Source: SSF14 sp037045585
GTDB taxonomy: Bacteria; Actinomycetota; Acidimicrobiia; Acidimicrobiales; Microtrichaceae
Assembly: GCA_037045585.1 (NCBI GenBank)
Contig: JBAOIR010000089.1
Coordinates: 3,176-67,175, forward strand
DNA length: 64,000 bases
Direction of reading: 5' to 3'
The notes beneath the pieces are model-generated. The model saw only the letters and a list, made by a program, of their open reading frames with translations, searched no databases and had not been told where the DNA came from. The position numbers and the translations under genes are program-made. Below, in pieces: positions 18,182-27,078 of the stretch (position 1 is its first letter; each line of letters starts with the position of its first letter).

Positions 18182-19420
18182 ATGGATGAACGCCCCCGAA
18201 GTCTCAGGGCCATGTTGGCGGAGGCGAAGGACACCTCCGAACTCATGGTCGACCTGGCGTACGCCGCCGTGTATTTCAACGACCCGGGCATGTGCGAGGA
18301 AGTCGCAGCGCTCGAGAGTCGTCTCAACGATCTGGTGCAGGACATGCGGGCCGTCTGCATCCTGGCCGTCCGCCGCCCGTCGGAGGCCGAGTCGATGGCG
18401 GCCGTCCTCCAGGTCATCGGCGCGATCGAGGGCATCGGCAACGCTGCCATCGACATCACCCGCATCGTCACCCACCGCCTCGGCATCCCCAACGAGCTGA
18501 TCGGCGACCTCTCCAATGCGGAGGAGGTCTCACACCGGGTCTGGATCCGCGAGGGCAGCCACATGGCCAACCGCCCGGTGGCTGCGCTCGAGCTGCCGGT
18601 CGCGACCGGCATGCGCATCATGGCGATCCGCCGTGGGCGCTCCTGGATCAGCGAGATCGACGGCGACCTCGTCCTGCTCCCCGGCGACGTGTTGTTCCTG
18701 CGAGGGTCGCCCCCCGGCATCACCCGCCTGCACGAGCTGGCCGCCGCGCCCACGTGGAGTCCTCCGTCGGTTCCCGCTCCGGGTGCGCTCACCGACCTCG
18801 ATCGCGCCGTCGACGTGTTGGTCGAGATGAAGAACATCTCCGAGGCATCGGTCGGCCTGGCCTACTCGGCCCTCGCGCTGCGCGACCGTGGCCTCGCCGC
18901 CGAGGTCGTGCACCTCGCCAATCGTCTCGACGAGATGAAGGACCACCTGCAGCTGTGGGTGTTGCGTGCGAGCGCGAGCAACGTCGACCCGTCGCCACTG
19001 CGAGGTCTCCTGCAGCTGTCCCACGTCGCCGAGGAGTTGGGCGACCAGGCGAGCCAGATGGTGTGGCTGATCAGCGACGAGATCGAGTTCCACCCGGTGC
19101 TCGCAATGGCGCTCGGCGAGAGCGATGTGGTGGTGATGCGGGTGCCCGTCGCCGACGGCGCCGCTGTGGTCGGCAAGTCGATGGCCGACATGCAGCTCGA
19201 CATCGAACCCGGGTTCCACGTCCTCGCATTGTTGCGGCGCGGCCAGTATCTCTACCGTCCCCGGCCGTTCGTGAGCTTCGAGGCGGGAGACGAGGTCATC
19301 GCCTCCGGCCCCCACGAGGGAAGACAACGGCTCGCCGAGTTGTTCGGATGGAAGCTGCTCGAGGACGACGACGACGACGCCCTCGGCGAACCCGAACTCG
19401 TGCCGCTCCGCAGTGCTTGA
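18182..19420 (+). CDS. Duplicated PhoU / TrkA-C regulator of potassium transport type
   Basis: 412 residues built as two repeats: a PhoU-like helical bundle (residues ~1-100, SELMVDLAYAAVYFNDPGM), a TrkA-C domain (~115-190, GMRIMAIRRGRSWISEIDGD), then a second PhoU bundle (~205-300, EASVGLAYSALALRDRGLA) and a second TrkA-C domain (~310-380, GFHVLALLRRGQYLYRP). TrkA-C domains bind small nucleotides, often cyclic-di-AMP, and gate K+ channels or transporters. No channel gene is adjacent, so its partner must be elsewhere. The tail is acidic. Confidence 0.85.
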   Translation: MDERPRSLRAMLAEAKDTSELMVDLAYAAVYFNDPGMCEEVAALESRLNDLVQDMRAVCILAVRRPSEAESMAAVLQVIGAIEGIGNAAIDITRIVTHRLGIPNELIGDLSNAEEVSHRVWIREGSHMANRPVAALELPVATGMRIMAIRRGRSWISEIDGDLVLLPGDVLFLRGSPPGITRLHELAAAPTWSPPSVPAPGALTDLDRAVDVLVEMKNISEASVGLAYSALALRDRGLAAEVVHLANRLDEMKDHLQLWVLRASASNVDPSPLRGLLQLSHVAEELGDQASQMVWLISDEIEFHPVLAMALGESDVVVMRVPVADGAAVVGKSMADMQLDIEPGFHVLALLRRGQYLYRPRPFVSFEAGDEVIASGPHEGRQRLAELFGWKLLEDDDDDALGEPELVPLRSA

Positions 19421-19477
19421 TCTGCTCCGCAGCGCCTGACCCACTGCCGCGGCACCCCCGCTGATTGGACGATTGAC

Positions 19478-20338
19478 ATGACCGACGCGCCAGCGCTCCG
19501 ACTCCTCTCGGTGCACGCCCACCCCGACGACGAGGCGTCCAAGGGGGCCGCGCTCGTCGCCCGCTACGTCGGAGAAGGTGCTCACGCGACGCTGGTGTGC
19601 TGCACCGGCGGCGAGCTCGGTTCGATCCTGAACCCGGCGATGGACCGCCCCGAGGTGGTCGAGAACCTGCCGGAGGTGCGAGCCAAGGAGCTCGAGCGTT
19701 CGGCACAGATCATCGGCTACCAGCGGGTCGACATGCTCGGCTACAAGGACTCGGGCATGCCCGACATGCCCGAGAATGCCGACCCGGCCAACTTCGCCAA
19801 CGCGCCGCTCGACGACGCCGTGCTGCGGCTGGTTCGGATCATCCGACGGGACCGCCCGCAGGTGCTCCTCACCTACGACGAGGAGCAGGGGCACTACCCC
19901 CATCCCGACCACCTGCGGACCCACGAGATCTCGGTCCACGCGTTCGACCGGGCGGGCGATCCCGACTGGTTCCCCGAGGCCGGCGACCCGTGGCAGCCGT
20001 CGAAGATGTACTACACGACGTGGGCGCGGGCCCGGATCGAGGCCACGCACCAGAAGATGCTCGAACTCGGCATCGAGTCGCCGTTCCCGACGGACTGGTT
20101 CGACCGTCCGAACCTGGATCACCGGATCACCACCAAGGTCGACGTCGGGGCCTTCCTCCACATCCGCGATGAGGCGCTGCTCGCACACGCCACCCAGGTC
20201 GACCCCAACGAGAAGTTCTGGTTCGGTCTGACCCCGCAGGTCGCGGCGGCGACCTACCCGTGGGACGACTACATCCTCGCCCGCAGCACGATCGACACGG
20301 AGCTCCCCGAGGACGACCTGTTCGCCGGTCTCCGATGA
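19478..20338 (+). CDS. mca: Mycothiol S-conjugate amidase
   Basis: 286 residues, LmbE/PIG-L zinc amidase that cleaves mycothiol conjugates to export xenobiotics as mercapturic acids. The zinc motif AHPDDE is at residues 14-19. TGGELGSILNPAMD and HYPHPDHLRTHEI (third zinc His) match Mca rather than MshB, as do the length and the C-terminal segment FWFGLTPQVAAATYPWDDY. Mycothiol is confined to actinobacteria, so this gene supports the taxonomic placement. The ATG is placed after a short spacer from the PhoU/TrkA-C gene. Confidence 0.92.
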   Translation: MTDAPALRLLSVHAHPDDEASKGAALVARYVGEGAHATLVCCTGGELGSILNPAMDRPEVVENLPEVRAKELERSAQIIGYQRVDMLGYKDSGMPDMPENADPANFANAPLDDAVLRLVRIIRRDRPQVLLTYDEEQGHYPHPDHLRTHEISVHAFDRAGDPDWFPEAGDPWQPSKMYYTTWARARIEATHQKMLELGIESPFPTDWFDRPNLDHRITTKVDVGAFLHIRDEALLAHATQVDPNEKFWFGLTPQVAAATYPWDDYILARSTIDTELPEDDLFAGLR

Positions 20339-20408
20339 GTGCTTCGACCCGACGGGTGAGGACTTTCGACCCTGCCATTGTGCTGAGCGGTCGCGTCAGC
20401 ATGCCGGG

Positions 20409-21506
20409 ATGACTGACACCCGCACCGTCGATTCTGGGGATCGTGCTCCTGACCTGTCCGCCGAGGCGATCGCCGCCTTCGAAGCCCAGGAAGGTGCCGA
20501 TTCGGCCGCCGGCTCGACGATCAACGCCGTGCGCGACCTGCTGCGGGGCGCCCGGGCCGACGACCTGCAGGAAGTGGCCCGCTGGCTGCAGGCCCTGATC
20601 GAGGGCCAGTCGCCCGATGAGCTGACTCAGCTCGGAACGTTGCTGGCGCAGGACGAGCCGCTGTGGGGGAGTCCCCCCGACCCCGACGACGTGGTGTTGG
20701 CCGACGGCTGGCGGTCGGGTGCGTACCCGTACCGGAACCTCATGTCCCGCAAGGCGTACGAACGCGAGAAGTACCAGCTGCAGGTCGAGCTCCTGAAGCT
20801 CCAGGCCTGGTGCAAGGACACGGGGGAGCGACTCGTCATCGTCTTCGAGGGGCGTGACGCCGCCGGCAAGGGCGGGACGATCAAGCGCTTCATGGAGCAC
20901 CTCAACCCTCGCGGAGCTCGCGTCGTCGCCCTCGAGAAGCCGACCGATGCCGAGCGGGGTCAGTGGTACTTCCAGCGCTACGTCCAACACCTGCCGACCG
21001 CCGGGGAGATCGTGCTGTTCGACCGCTCCTGGTACAACCGGGCCGGCGTCGAACGGGTCATGGGATTCTGCTCCGATGAGGAGTACCGGGAGTTCCTGCA
21101 GCAGGCCCCGTCGTTCGAGCAGAGCCTGGCGCGCAGCGGTGTGCGGCTCCTCAAGTTCTGGTTCTCGGTGAGTCGAGAGGAGCAGCTGCGGCGGTTCCAC
21201 GAGCGGGAACGGCATCCGCTCAAGCAATGGAAGCTGTCGCCGGTCGATCTCGCCTCCCTCGACAAGTGGGACGACTACACGCTCGCCAAGGAGACGATGT
21301 TCCTGCACACCGACACGGCGATGGCGCCGTGGACGGTCATCAAGTCGGACTGCAAGAAGCGGGCGCGGCTCAACGCCATGAGGTTCGTGCTGCACCAGTT
21401 GCCGTACGCCGAGAAGGACGTCGAGCGCATCGGCACGCTCGATCCGTTGATCGTCGGCCGCGCCGACCTCCTGAACGACTTCTCGGAGCGTCCGGCGACC
21501 CTGTGA
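20409..21506 (+). CDS. ppk2: Polyphosphate kinase 2 (class I)
   Basis: 365 residues. PPK2 transfers phosphate between polyphosphate and nucleoside diphosphates. Walker A VFEGRDAAGKGGTIKRF is near residue 146. The lid/Walker B block LFDRSWYNRAGVERVMGFC is near 203, followed by KLSPVDLASLDKWDDYTLAK. The N-terminal ~100 residues are a helical extension with low conservation. The single PPK2 domain and its length suit class I (NDP to NTP). The gene lies 70 bases after mca in the same direction. Confidence 0.92.
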   Translation: MTDTRTVDSGDRAPDLSAEAIAAFEAQEGADSAAGSTINAVRDLLRGARADDLQEVARWLQALIEGQSPDELTQLGTLLAQDEPLWGSPPDPDDVVLADGWRSGAYPYRNLMSRKAYEREKYQLQVELLKLQAWCKDTGERLVIVFEGRDAAGKGGTIKRFMEHLNPRGARVVALEKPTDAERGQWYFQRYVQHLPTAGEIVLFDRSWYNRAGVERVMGFCSDEEYREFLQQAPSFEQSLARSGVRLLKFWFSVSREEQLRRFHERERHPLKQWKLSPVDLASLDKWDDYTLAKETMFLHTDTAMAPWTVIKSDCKKRARLNAMRFVLHQLPYAEKDVERIGTLDPLIVGRADLLNDFSERPATL

Positions 21507-21539
21507 CCCGGCGATCCGGCCAGGGGCTACGGTGACGGC

Positions 21540-22391
21540 GTGACGACCCTCGCGGAACGCCTCGGCTACGCGGCCGACGACCGGCTGCTCATCATCAATT
21601 GCGACGACCTCGGCATGAGCCATGCCGCCAACGAGGGCTGCTTCTCGGCACTACGTGACGGCATCGCGACGAGCGCAACGCTCATGGTGCCGTGTCCCTG
21701 GGCGAGGGCAGCAGTTGCCGAGTCAGACGGCGAGGACATCGGCGTCCATCTCACGCTGAACTCCGAGTACGACCGGTACCGGTGGGGGCCCATCACCCAT
21801 GGCCCGTCGCTGCTTGACGGCGACGGCGGCTTCCCGCGCACGGTGGAGGACTCGTGGGACCACGCCGACCTTGACGAGGCGCGTCGCGAGTGCCGCGCTC
21901 AGATCGAACGGGCGATGTTGTGGGGGCTCGACGTGACCCACCTCGACAGCCACATGGGCACACTCCAGCTGCGTCCCGAGTTCTTCGACATCTACCTCGA
22001 CATGGCCATCGAGTTCTCCCTTCCGCTGCGCATGGCGGGGGCGTCCGCCGAGCACACTGCCGGGTTCCCGTTCCGTCAGCTCGCCGCCGACGAAGGGGTC
22101 CTGTTCCCCGACTCGTTCGTGTACGTCGGCGGCGTCGGCTCTCGCGAGACCATCGAGTCGGTCGCAACGTCGCTTCGTCCCGGAGTGACCGAGGTCTATG
22201 TGCACCCGGCGGTCGACACGCCCGAGCTCCGCGCCATCGCCGACACGTGGGCAGAGCGGGTGGACGACCTCGACCTCGTCGCCGCCGGCGGTCCGCTGGC
22301 AGCGACCTTGGCCGAGCAGGGTGTGGCGCTGATCGGTTGGCGGGAGATCCGCGATCTGATGCGTTCGGGTCCGCTCGGCCGTACCGCCTGA
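21540..22391 (+). CDS. YdjC/ChbG-family carbohydrate deacetylase
   Basis: 283 residues. The opening IINCDDLGMSHAANEGCF supplies the metal-binding Asp pair, and THLDSHMGTLQLRPEFF gives the metal-binding His. EVYVHPAVDTPELR is the C-terminal active-site segment. ChbG deacetylates chito-oligosaccharides, but this branch is diverse and may act on other N-acetyl sugars. The GTG start lies 33 bases after the ppk2 stop. It converges on the nuclease gene with a hairpin between them. Confidence 0.85.
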   Translation: MTTLAERLGYAADDRLLIINCDDLGMSHAANEGCFSALRDGIATSATLMVPCPWARAAVAESDGEDIGVHLTLNSEYDRYRWGPITHGPSLLDGDGGFPRTVEDSWDHADLDEARRECRAQIERAMLWGLDVTHLDSHMGTLQLRPEFFDIYLDMAIEFSLPLRMAGASAEHTAGFPFRQLAADEGVLFPDSFVYVGGVGSRETIESVATSLRPGVTEVYVHPAVDTPELRAIADTWAERVDDLDLVAAGGPLAATLAEQGVALIGWREIRDLMRSGPLGRTA

Positions 22392-22414
22392 GGGCTCAAG
22401 CGGCAGCCGTCTCA

Positions 22415-22439
22415 TCTGGCGGACGCCTCAGCCGCCAGA
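22415..22439. terminator. Hairpin between convergent genes
   Basis: Inverted repeat TCTGGCGG-N9-CCGCCAGA spanning the stop of the minus-strand nuclease and lying 24 bases after the stop of the YdjC gene. Confidence 0.5.
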
Positions 22440-23051
22440 CGTCTCGTCATCGGGGCACGATGCCCACAGGCCGAGGTTCGCCGTGCGAGCCGATCGTTCG
22501 GCGTCGCGGAAACGGTCGGCGTAGCTCACATTCGGCGGGATCGAGAGTACGTGCGCGTACCCGTCGCTCACCATCTGCAGGTTGAGGAACAGGCCGTCGG
22601 CGGCGCGGTACACGTACGCGAGCGTTCGGCCGTATCGGTCGCGCTCCTCGGCGTCACGTTCGAGTCGAACCGACGTTCCGACGGGAGCGAGCGATGCCAG
22701 GTGCTTGGAGGCCTCCTTGCCGAAGCACTCGACGGGGCGTCGCGGGTCGACGCTCTCGGGCGTGTTGAAGCCGATCATCCGGATGCGTGTCGTCGAGTCG
22801 CCCCCGGTCGTGACGTCGATCGTGTCGCCGTCGACGACCTTCGCGACGACAGCGTTCGCAGCGAGTGCGTCGGTGGCGGACCCGAGCGTGGTGGGGTCGT
22901 GGGACGTGCACGCAGCGACCAGCCCCAGTGTCAGCCCGACGGTGATCGCTGCGAGTGTTGCGGAGCGGTGAGCGGGGCGTTGCCGCTCAGACGCGTTGCA
23001 GGATGGTGCCCGTTCCGAGCCCCCCGCCGCAGCACATCGTGATGAGCGCAT
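22428..23051 (-). CDS. Thermonuclease-like lipoprotein (SNase)
   Basis: Staphylococcal-nuclease fold: VVAKVVDGDTIDV (metal Asp), RIRMIGFNTPES with the catalytic Arg, ERDRYGRTLAYVY with the second Arg/Glu motif, and ending GLWASCPDDE. A hydrophobic stretch with lipobox (LTLGLVAAC) precedes it, so it is a predicted exported lipoprotein. No ATG, GTG or TTG exists between the thiolase stop and the signal peptide. The nearest in-frame ATG (23051) overlaps the thiolase gene by 65 bases, so either that overlap is real or a start is hidden by an indel. Confidence 0.75.
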   Translation of the reverse strand: MRSSRCAAAGGSERAPSCNASERQRPAHRSATLAAITVGLTLGLVAACTSHDPTTLGSATDALAANAVVAKVVDGDTIDVTTGGDSTTRIRMIGFNTPESVDPRRPVECFGKEASKHLASLAPVGTSVRLERDAEERDRYGRTLAYVYRAADGLFLNLQMVSDGYAHVLSIPPNVSYADRFRDAERSARTANLGLWASCPDDETSGG

Positions 23052-24165
23052 TCGTGCCGTCCGTTCGCTCGAGTTCGCCGAGCGCCTTGGTGATGAGGAA
23101 GGCGCCGGTTGCGCCGAGCGGGTGGCCGAGCGCGATGGCTCCACCGTTGGGGTTGGTCGTCTCGGGATTGCCCCCGAGCTCCTTGAGCCAGGCGAGTGCC
23201 ACCGAGGCGAAGGCCTCGTTGATCTCGGTGAGGTCGATGTCCCCGATGGTGAGGCCGGTACGTGCGAGGAGGTGACGGGTCACGTCGATCGGGCCCGTGA
23301 GCATCATCACCGGATCGACGCCGACCATTGCCGTGTCGAGCACCTTCGCTCGTGGTGTCAGGCCTAGCGCAGCCGCCTTCTCGGCGCTCATGAGGAGGAC
23401 CGCGGCAGCGCCGTCGGAGATCTGACTCGCCGTGCCGGCCGTGTGGACGCCGTTCTCGCGGGCGACCGGCTTGAGCGTTGCGAGCTTCTCGAGCGTGGTC
23501 TCGCGCAGCCCCTCGTCACGGCTGACCGTGTGGGAGGTGCCCGTGGGCTTGCCCTCCTCGTCGAGGTCGGGCGCCTCGACGTCGACCACCTGGCTGTCGA
23601 ACCGACCCTCGGCCCACGCCGCGGCCCCGCGCTCTTGGGATTGCAGGCCGAACGCGTCGCAATCGGCCCGGCTGATGCCCCACTTGTCGGCGATGCGCTC
23701 GGCGCCTTCGAACTGGGAAGCGAACTCGTAGCGCTCGAAGTACGACTTGGGCACCGGGACGCCGAGGCCCAGCTTCTTCGACGAGTTTGAGCCGATCGGG
23801 ATGCGGCTCATGACCTCGACACCGCATGCGACGGCGACGTCGACCACACCCGCTGCGACGAGCGCGGTGGCGAGGTTGGTGGCCTGCTGCGACGAGCCGC
23901 ACTGCGTGTCGACCGTCGTGGCGGCGACCTCTTGGGGGAGACCGGCGGTCAGCCATGCGGTGCGAGCGACGTTGAACGACTGCTCGCCGACCTGGGACAC
24001 GCAGCCGCCGACGACCTGACCCACCTCGGCGGGATCGATGCCGGAACGCACGATGACTTCGCTCAGCACGGTCGCAAGGAGGTCGGCCGGATGGACCGAT
24101 GCAAGACCTCCGTTGCGGCGACCGATGGGCGTGCGTACGGCTTCGATGATGACGACGTCAGACAT
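22987..24165 (-). CDS. Acetyl-CoA acetyltransferase / 3-ketoacyl-CoA thiolase
   Basis: 392 residues, full-length thiolase. The nucleophile Cys is in TVDTQCGSSQQATNLA (near residue 90). NPNGGAIALGHPLGATGA holds the catalytic His and CCGGGLGTGTI the second Cys. The N-terminus VVIIEAVRTPIGRRNGGL resembles FadA5-type thiolases of sterol or fatty-acid beta-oxidation. Which substrate is used cannot be told from sequence. Transcribed toward the nuclease gene. Confidence 0.92.
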   Translation of the reverse strand: MSDVVIIEAVRTPIGRRNGGLASVHPADLLATVLSEVIVRSGIDPAEVGQVVGGCVSQVGEQSFNVARTAWLTAGLPQEVAATTVDTQCGSSQQATNLATALVAAGVVDVAVACGVEVMSRIPIGSNSSKKLGLGVPVPKSYFERYEFASQFEGAERIADKWGISRADCDAFGLQSQERGAAAWAEGRFDSQVVDVEAPDLDEEGKPTGTSHTVSRDEGLRETTLEKLATLKPVARENGVHTAGTASQISDGAAAVLLMSAEKAAALGLTPRAKVLDTAMVGVDPVMMLTGPIDVTRHLLARTGLTIGDIDLTEINEAFASVALAWLKELGGNPETTNPNGGAIALGHPLGATGAFLITKALGELERTDGTNALITMCCGGGLGTGTILQRV

Positions 24166-24210
24166 GTCGTGAACTGTAGGTGGTGGCGCTGGTCGGGGAG
24201 GGCGAAGCGA

Positions 24211-24393
24211 TCAGGCGGCCGCGGGGTGCTGGTGGTCGGTGCCACCCGAGTCGCCGTCGAGATCACGACGGGGGATCGAGTGCAGGATGGCACGAGCCTC
24301 GGCCAGGCCCTTGCGGCCGATCTGGCGAGTGGCCTCGGGGATCTTCCAGGAGTGGGTGTCGGCGGTGTCGATGAGGGTGAGCTGAGCGGTCAT
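24211..24393 (-). CDS. Small conserved-type actinobacterial protein, function unknown
   Basis: 60 residues from MTAQLTLID. The core HSWKIPEATRQIGRKGLAEA is an amphipathic helical pattern (W-x-L/I-x-E-x-T-R-x-x-G-R-x-G-x-A-x-A-R) that I have seen in small actinobacterial proteins. No function is known to me. The frame is open 20 codons further upstream, but the conserved part fits this ATG. It lies between the thiolase start and the divergent HNH gene. Confidence 0.55.
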   Translation of the reverse strand: MTAQLTLIDTADTHSWKIPEATRQIGRKGLAEARAILHSIPRRDLDGDSGGTDHQHPAAA

Positions 24394-24513
24394 GGTTCCA
24401 GTATGAGGAGCACCCATGACAGTGAGATTGGTGGCCTGGGGAGTTGTACCCAATCGGCACGAAACACCCTGATCTGCGGCTGACTGTCAGACCCTTCCGA
24501 TACACTCGAACAC

Positions 24514-25751
24514 ATGTTCGACGTGACATTGCTGACCGAGATGACGGCGAAGATCGCCGGCCTCGACGAGCACCTCTACGCCGATGACGACCTGCTGGCC
24601 GGCGTGAAAGCCATCGAGACGGCGATGCAGTCTCTCCAAGCGGCGCAGGGTGCGTTGTTGGGTGAGCTCGACGCCCGCGGTACCACCGACGTGGTCTCGG
24701 GTCATCGGACTGCGAACTGGTTGGCACACGAGACCGGTATCGCACCGGTCACCGCGAAAAAGCGCGGGTGCGGTTGGCGGTGTCGTTGCGTCTCGATCTG
24801 CCCGAAACGGATCGGGCCGTGCGCGACGGCCGGTTGTGTGCGGATCGGGCCAAGGTGATGGCGAACGCGATCAACGATCGGATCGCTACCGAGTTCCGAG
24901 AGATCGAAGCGTCGCTGATCGCGGAGTCAGCGTCGATGACGTTCGGCGACTGGGCTCAACGCGTCGCGATCGTTGCCGCCTTGTTGGATCAGGACGGCCC
25001 CGAACCGTCGGAGGATCCCAACAACAACCGGTTGCGCCTCCGCGGTGGTCGTGACGGCATGAAACTCGCCGGCGTCCTCGTCGGCGACCTTGCGACCACG
25101 ACCAAGGCCGCTGTCGAGCAGATCGCCGACGAACTCTGGCGCCAGTACCGCGACGACTCCGAACGCACCAACGGCGACATCTCGGTCCCCTCCCGGGAAA
25201 CGCTGCTGGCCATGGCCCTCGCCGAAGCCGTCCGCCGCGGCCTCATGGTCAACGGTGATGGCAAGCCCACCCGCCCCAAGGTGGAGGCGACTCTGGTGAT
25301 CAACGCGGAGGACCCCGATGTCGTCTACATCGACGGCAAACCGTTGATCCGAGGATCCGCCACCGCGTTGGCGTGTGACATGTCGGTGTGGACCATCATC
25401 CTCAACTCGCTCGGCCTCCCCCTCGACATGGGTCGCGAACTCCGCAACGCCACGGTCGAACAACGCAAGGCGCTGAAGGTCCGCGATGGCGGGTGTGTGT
25501 TCCCCGGCTGCGGGATACGACCCGAGCACTGTGATGCCCACCATGTGGCGCAGTGGTGGCGGGATCTGGGAACGACCGACATCAAGCTCATGGCGTTCCT
25601 GTGTCGCCATCACCATGGGGTGATCCATCGAAAGGGTTGGGACCTTCGGATCGGCGACGACGGATGGTGCTGGATCACGACACCGTCCGGTATCAACCTG
25701 TGGTGTCAACGCCACGGCACCATCCGATCCGGCGCACCACCCGGCGCGTGA
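24514..25751 (+). CDS. DUF222 / HNH endonuclease (13E12 family)
   Basis: About 412 residues. The DUF222 N-terminal domain (LLTEMTAKIAGLDEHLYADD, GHRTANWLAHETG) is followed by a C-terminal HNH domain with zinc cysteines VFPGCGIRPEHCDAHH and FLCRHHHGVIHRKGW, then LRIGDDGWCW. This family is abundant in actinobacteria, often in repetitive or mobile contexts (REP13E12 of mycobacteria), and is rarely characterised. One indel near 24760 breaks the frame. A decayed second copy of its 3' end follows 320 bases later. Confidence 0.87.
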
Positions 25752-26060
25752 CCGAGATTGCGATCGAGCCCGACCCCTCGGCCGATCGAACCCGGCGAAC
25801 GACCCACCCGGTGGGTCCTTCGCCGCGCCCCCGAACACTCAAACAAGACCGCCGTCGCGTGGGCGAGTGTGCCTTCCGTAATCCATGCGGAAGGTGACGG
25901 CCGCCGACACATCTCGCATGGATTACGTCCGCTCGTCATGCGTGCATCGCCAACCGTCGCCTGGGCGGCGGTGGACTCTCGATCGCTGAAGTGCGCTCGG
26001 ACTCCATCTGAGCGATCGAGAGTGTCGGCGTCGACTCGGCCTCGGATCGGATGACATTGC
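25752..26060. other. Degraded intergenic stretch with several inverted repeats
   Basis: 309 bases without a gene between the HNH gene and its decayed copy. It holds CGTAATCCATGCG (25877-25889) and its exact reverse complement at 25915-25927, plus a 13-bp perfect inverted repeat ACTCTCGATCGCT at 25975-25987 / 26011-26023. Probably the remains of the 5' part of a second HNH gene, but I cannot align it. Confidence 0.5.
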
Positions 26061-26203
26061 GACACCGTCGCCTGATCCATCGAAAGGGCTGGGACCTCCA
26101 CATCGGCGACGACGGATGGTGCTGGATCACCACACCGTCCGGCATCGACCTCTGGTGTCAACGCCACGGCACCATCAGGTCCGGCGCACCACCCGGCACG
26201 TGA
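26061..26203 (+). pseudogene. Remnant 3' end of a second HNH endonuclease gene
   Basis: Reads RRLIHRKGWDL, IGDDGWCWITTPSG, GTIRSGAPPG and stop, matching the last ~43 residues of the HNH gene just upstream (25622-25751 versus 26074-26203, offset 452). Differences are mostly at third codon positions or conservative (LRIG/LHIG, INLW/IDLW). The copy therefore diverged under selection before losing its 5' part. Confidence 0.8.
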
Positions 26204-26244
26204 CCCGCGGACCCTGCTTCGGTGGGGTCCCCTAGGCTGAACCC

Positions 26245-27075
26245 GTGATTGGGCAACGGTTCGATCGGTCGGCAGCAGAGCGGATTCTGCAGCGCGCCAT
26301 CGAACTCGAGGACGACCGTGACCCGTCGACTCCCTTCGAGGGGCTCTCCGAGGCGACGCTGCGCGAAGCGGCCGAGGAACTGGGCATTCCGGCGTCCGCG
26401 GTGCAACAGGCCGCCGCCGAGGAGCGACTCGGCGTCCTCGAGGGCACTGATCGTCGGGCCGACCGGCTGGTCGGGCCTGGCGTCGTCACGGCCGTGCGGA
26501 TCGTCGACGGCCGGCGCTCCGACGTCCTCGCCCACACCGACGAGTGGCTTCGCCGGGCAGCGTTTCGCCGGCGCCGCTTCTCCCCATCGTTCGCCGAGTA
26601 CTCACGGCGGGGCGACCCGGTCGCCGTGGCCCAGCGGGCCGTTCGGTCCGTCGGTGGCCACGAGGGGCTCGGTTCGGTTCGTCAGCTGCGGGTCACCGCC
26701 GAGCCGATCGGCGCCGACGCCACCGTGCTCGCCCTCATCGTCGACCTCGAGCCCCAGCGCAAGCTGACGCTGGCCGGGGGTGGCTCGGTCGCCGGCGCGG
26801 GCGTCACGGCATCCGCCGTCGAGGCGTCGCTCGTCACCCCGTGGATCTGGCTCGGGGTGCCGGCGTCCGTCGCTGCCGGCTACGGCATTCTCCGCGCCCG
26901 TGCCCGGACGCTCCCCGACATCGAGACCGCGCTCAACGGGGCCCTCGACCGCATCGCTGCGGCCGATCTACCGCCGAGCGCGCTCGGTGGTGTGCGCGAC
27001 CAGCTCACCTCACGGGGTCTGAGCCGCACGATCCGAGAGCAGATGGCGGCCGTGCGGGGCTCGGCCCGCTCCTGA
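26245..27075 (+). CDS. Conserved-type membrane-associated protein, function unknown
   Basis: 276 residues from a GTG. The N-terminal helical module (AAERILQRAIELEDD ... LREAAEELGIPASAVQQAA) is a pattern common at the start of small bacterial membrane proteins. The middle contains an Arg-rich segment (RRAAFRRRRFSPSF). Two hydrophobic segments near residues 170-225 (AGGGSVAGAGVTASAV, TPWIWLGVPASVAAGYGIL) suggest a hairpin in the membrane. The C-terminus is helical. No enzymatic motif is visible. It converges on the amidase gene with three bases between stops. Confidence 0.6.
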   Translation: MIGQRFDRSAAERILQRAIELEDDRDPSTPFEGLSEATLREAAEELGIPASAVQQAAAEERLGVLEGTDRRADRLVGPGVVTAVRIVDGRRSDVLAHTDEWLRRAAFRRRRFSPSFAEYSRRGDPVAVAQRAVRSVGGHEGLGSVRQLRVTAEPIGADATVLALIVDLEPQRKLTLAGGGSVAGAGVTASAVEASLVTPWIWLGVPASVAAGYGILRARARTLPDIETALNGALDRIAAADLPPSALGGVRDQLTSRGLSRTIREQMAAVRGSARS

Positions 27076-27078
27076 ACC

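Noticed and set aside
20127..21623. Very long open frame antisense to the mca end and ppk2
   Set aside because: Third-position GC bias produces long antisense frames in this DNA. Its translation is Arg/His/Val-rich with no family pattern, while the plus strand encodes conserved enzymes.
24480..24492. Palindrome CTGACTGTCAG, and a similar one near 39108
   Set aside because: Short, unrelated contexts, and expected by chance in 64 kb.
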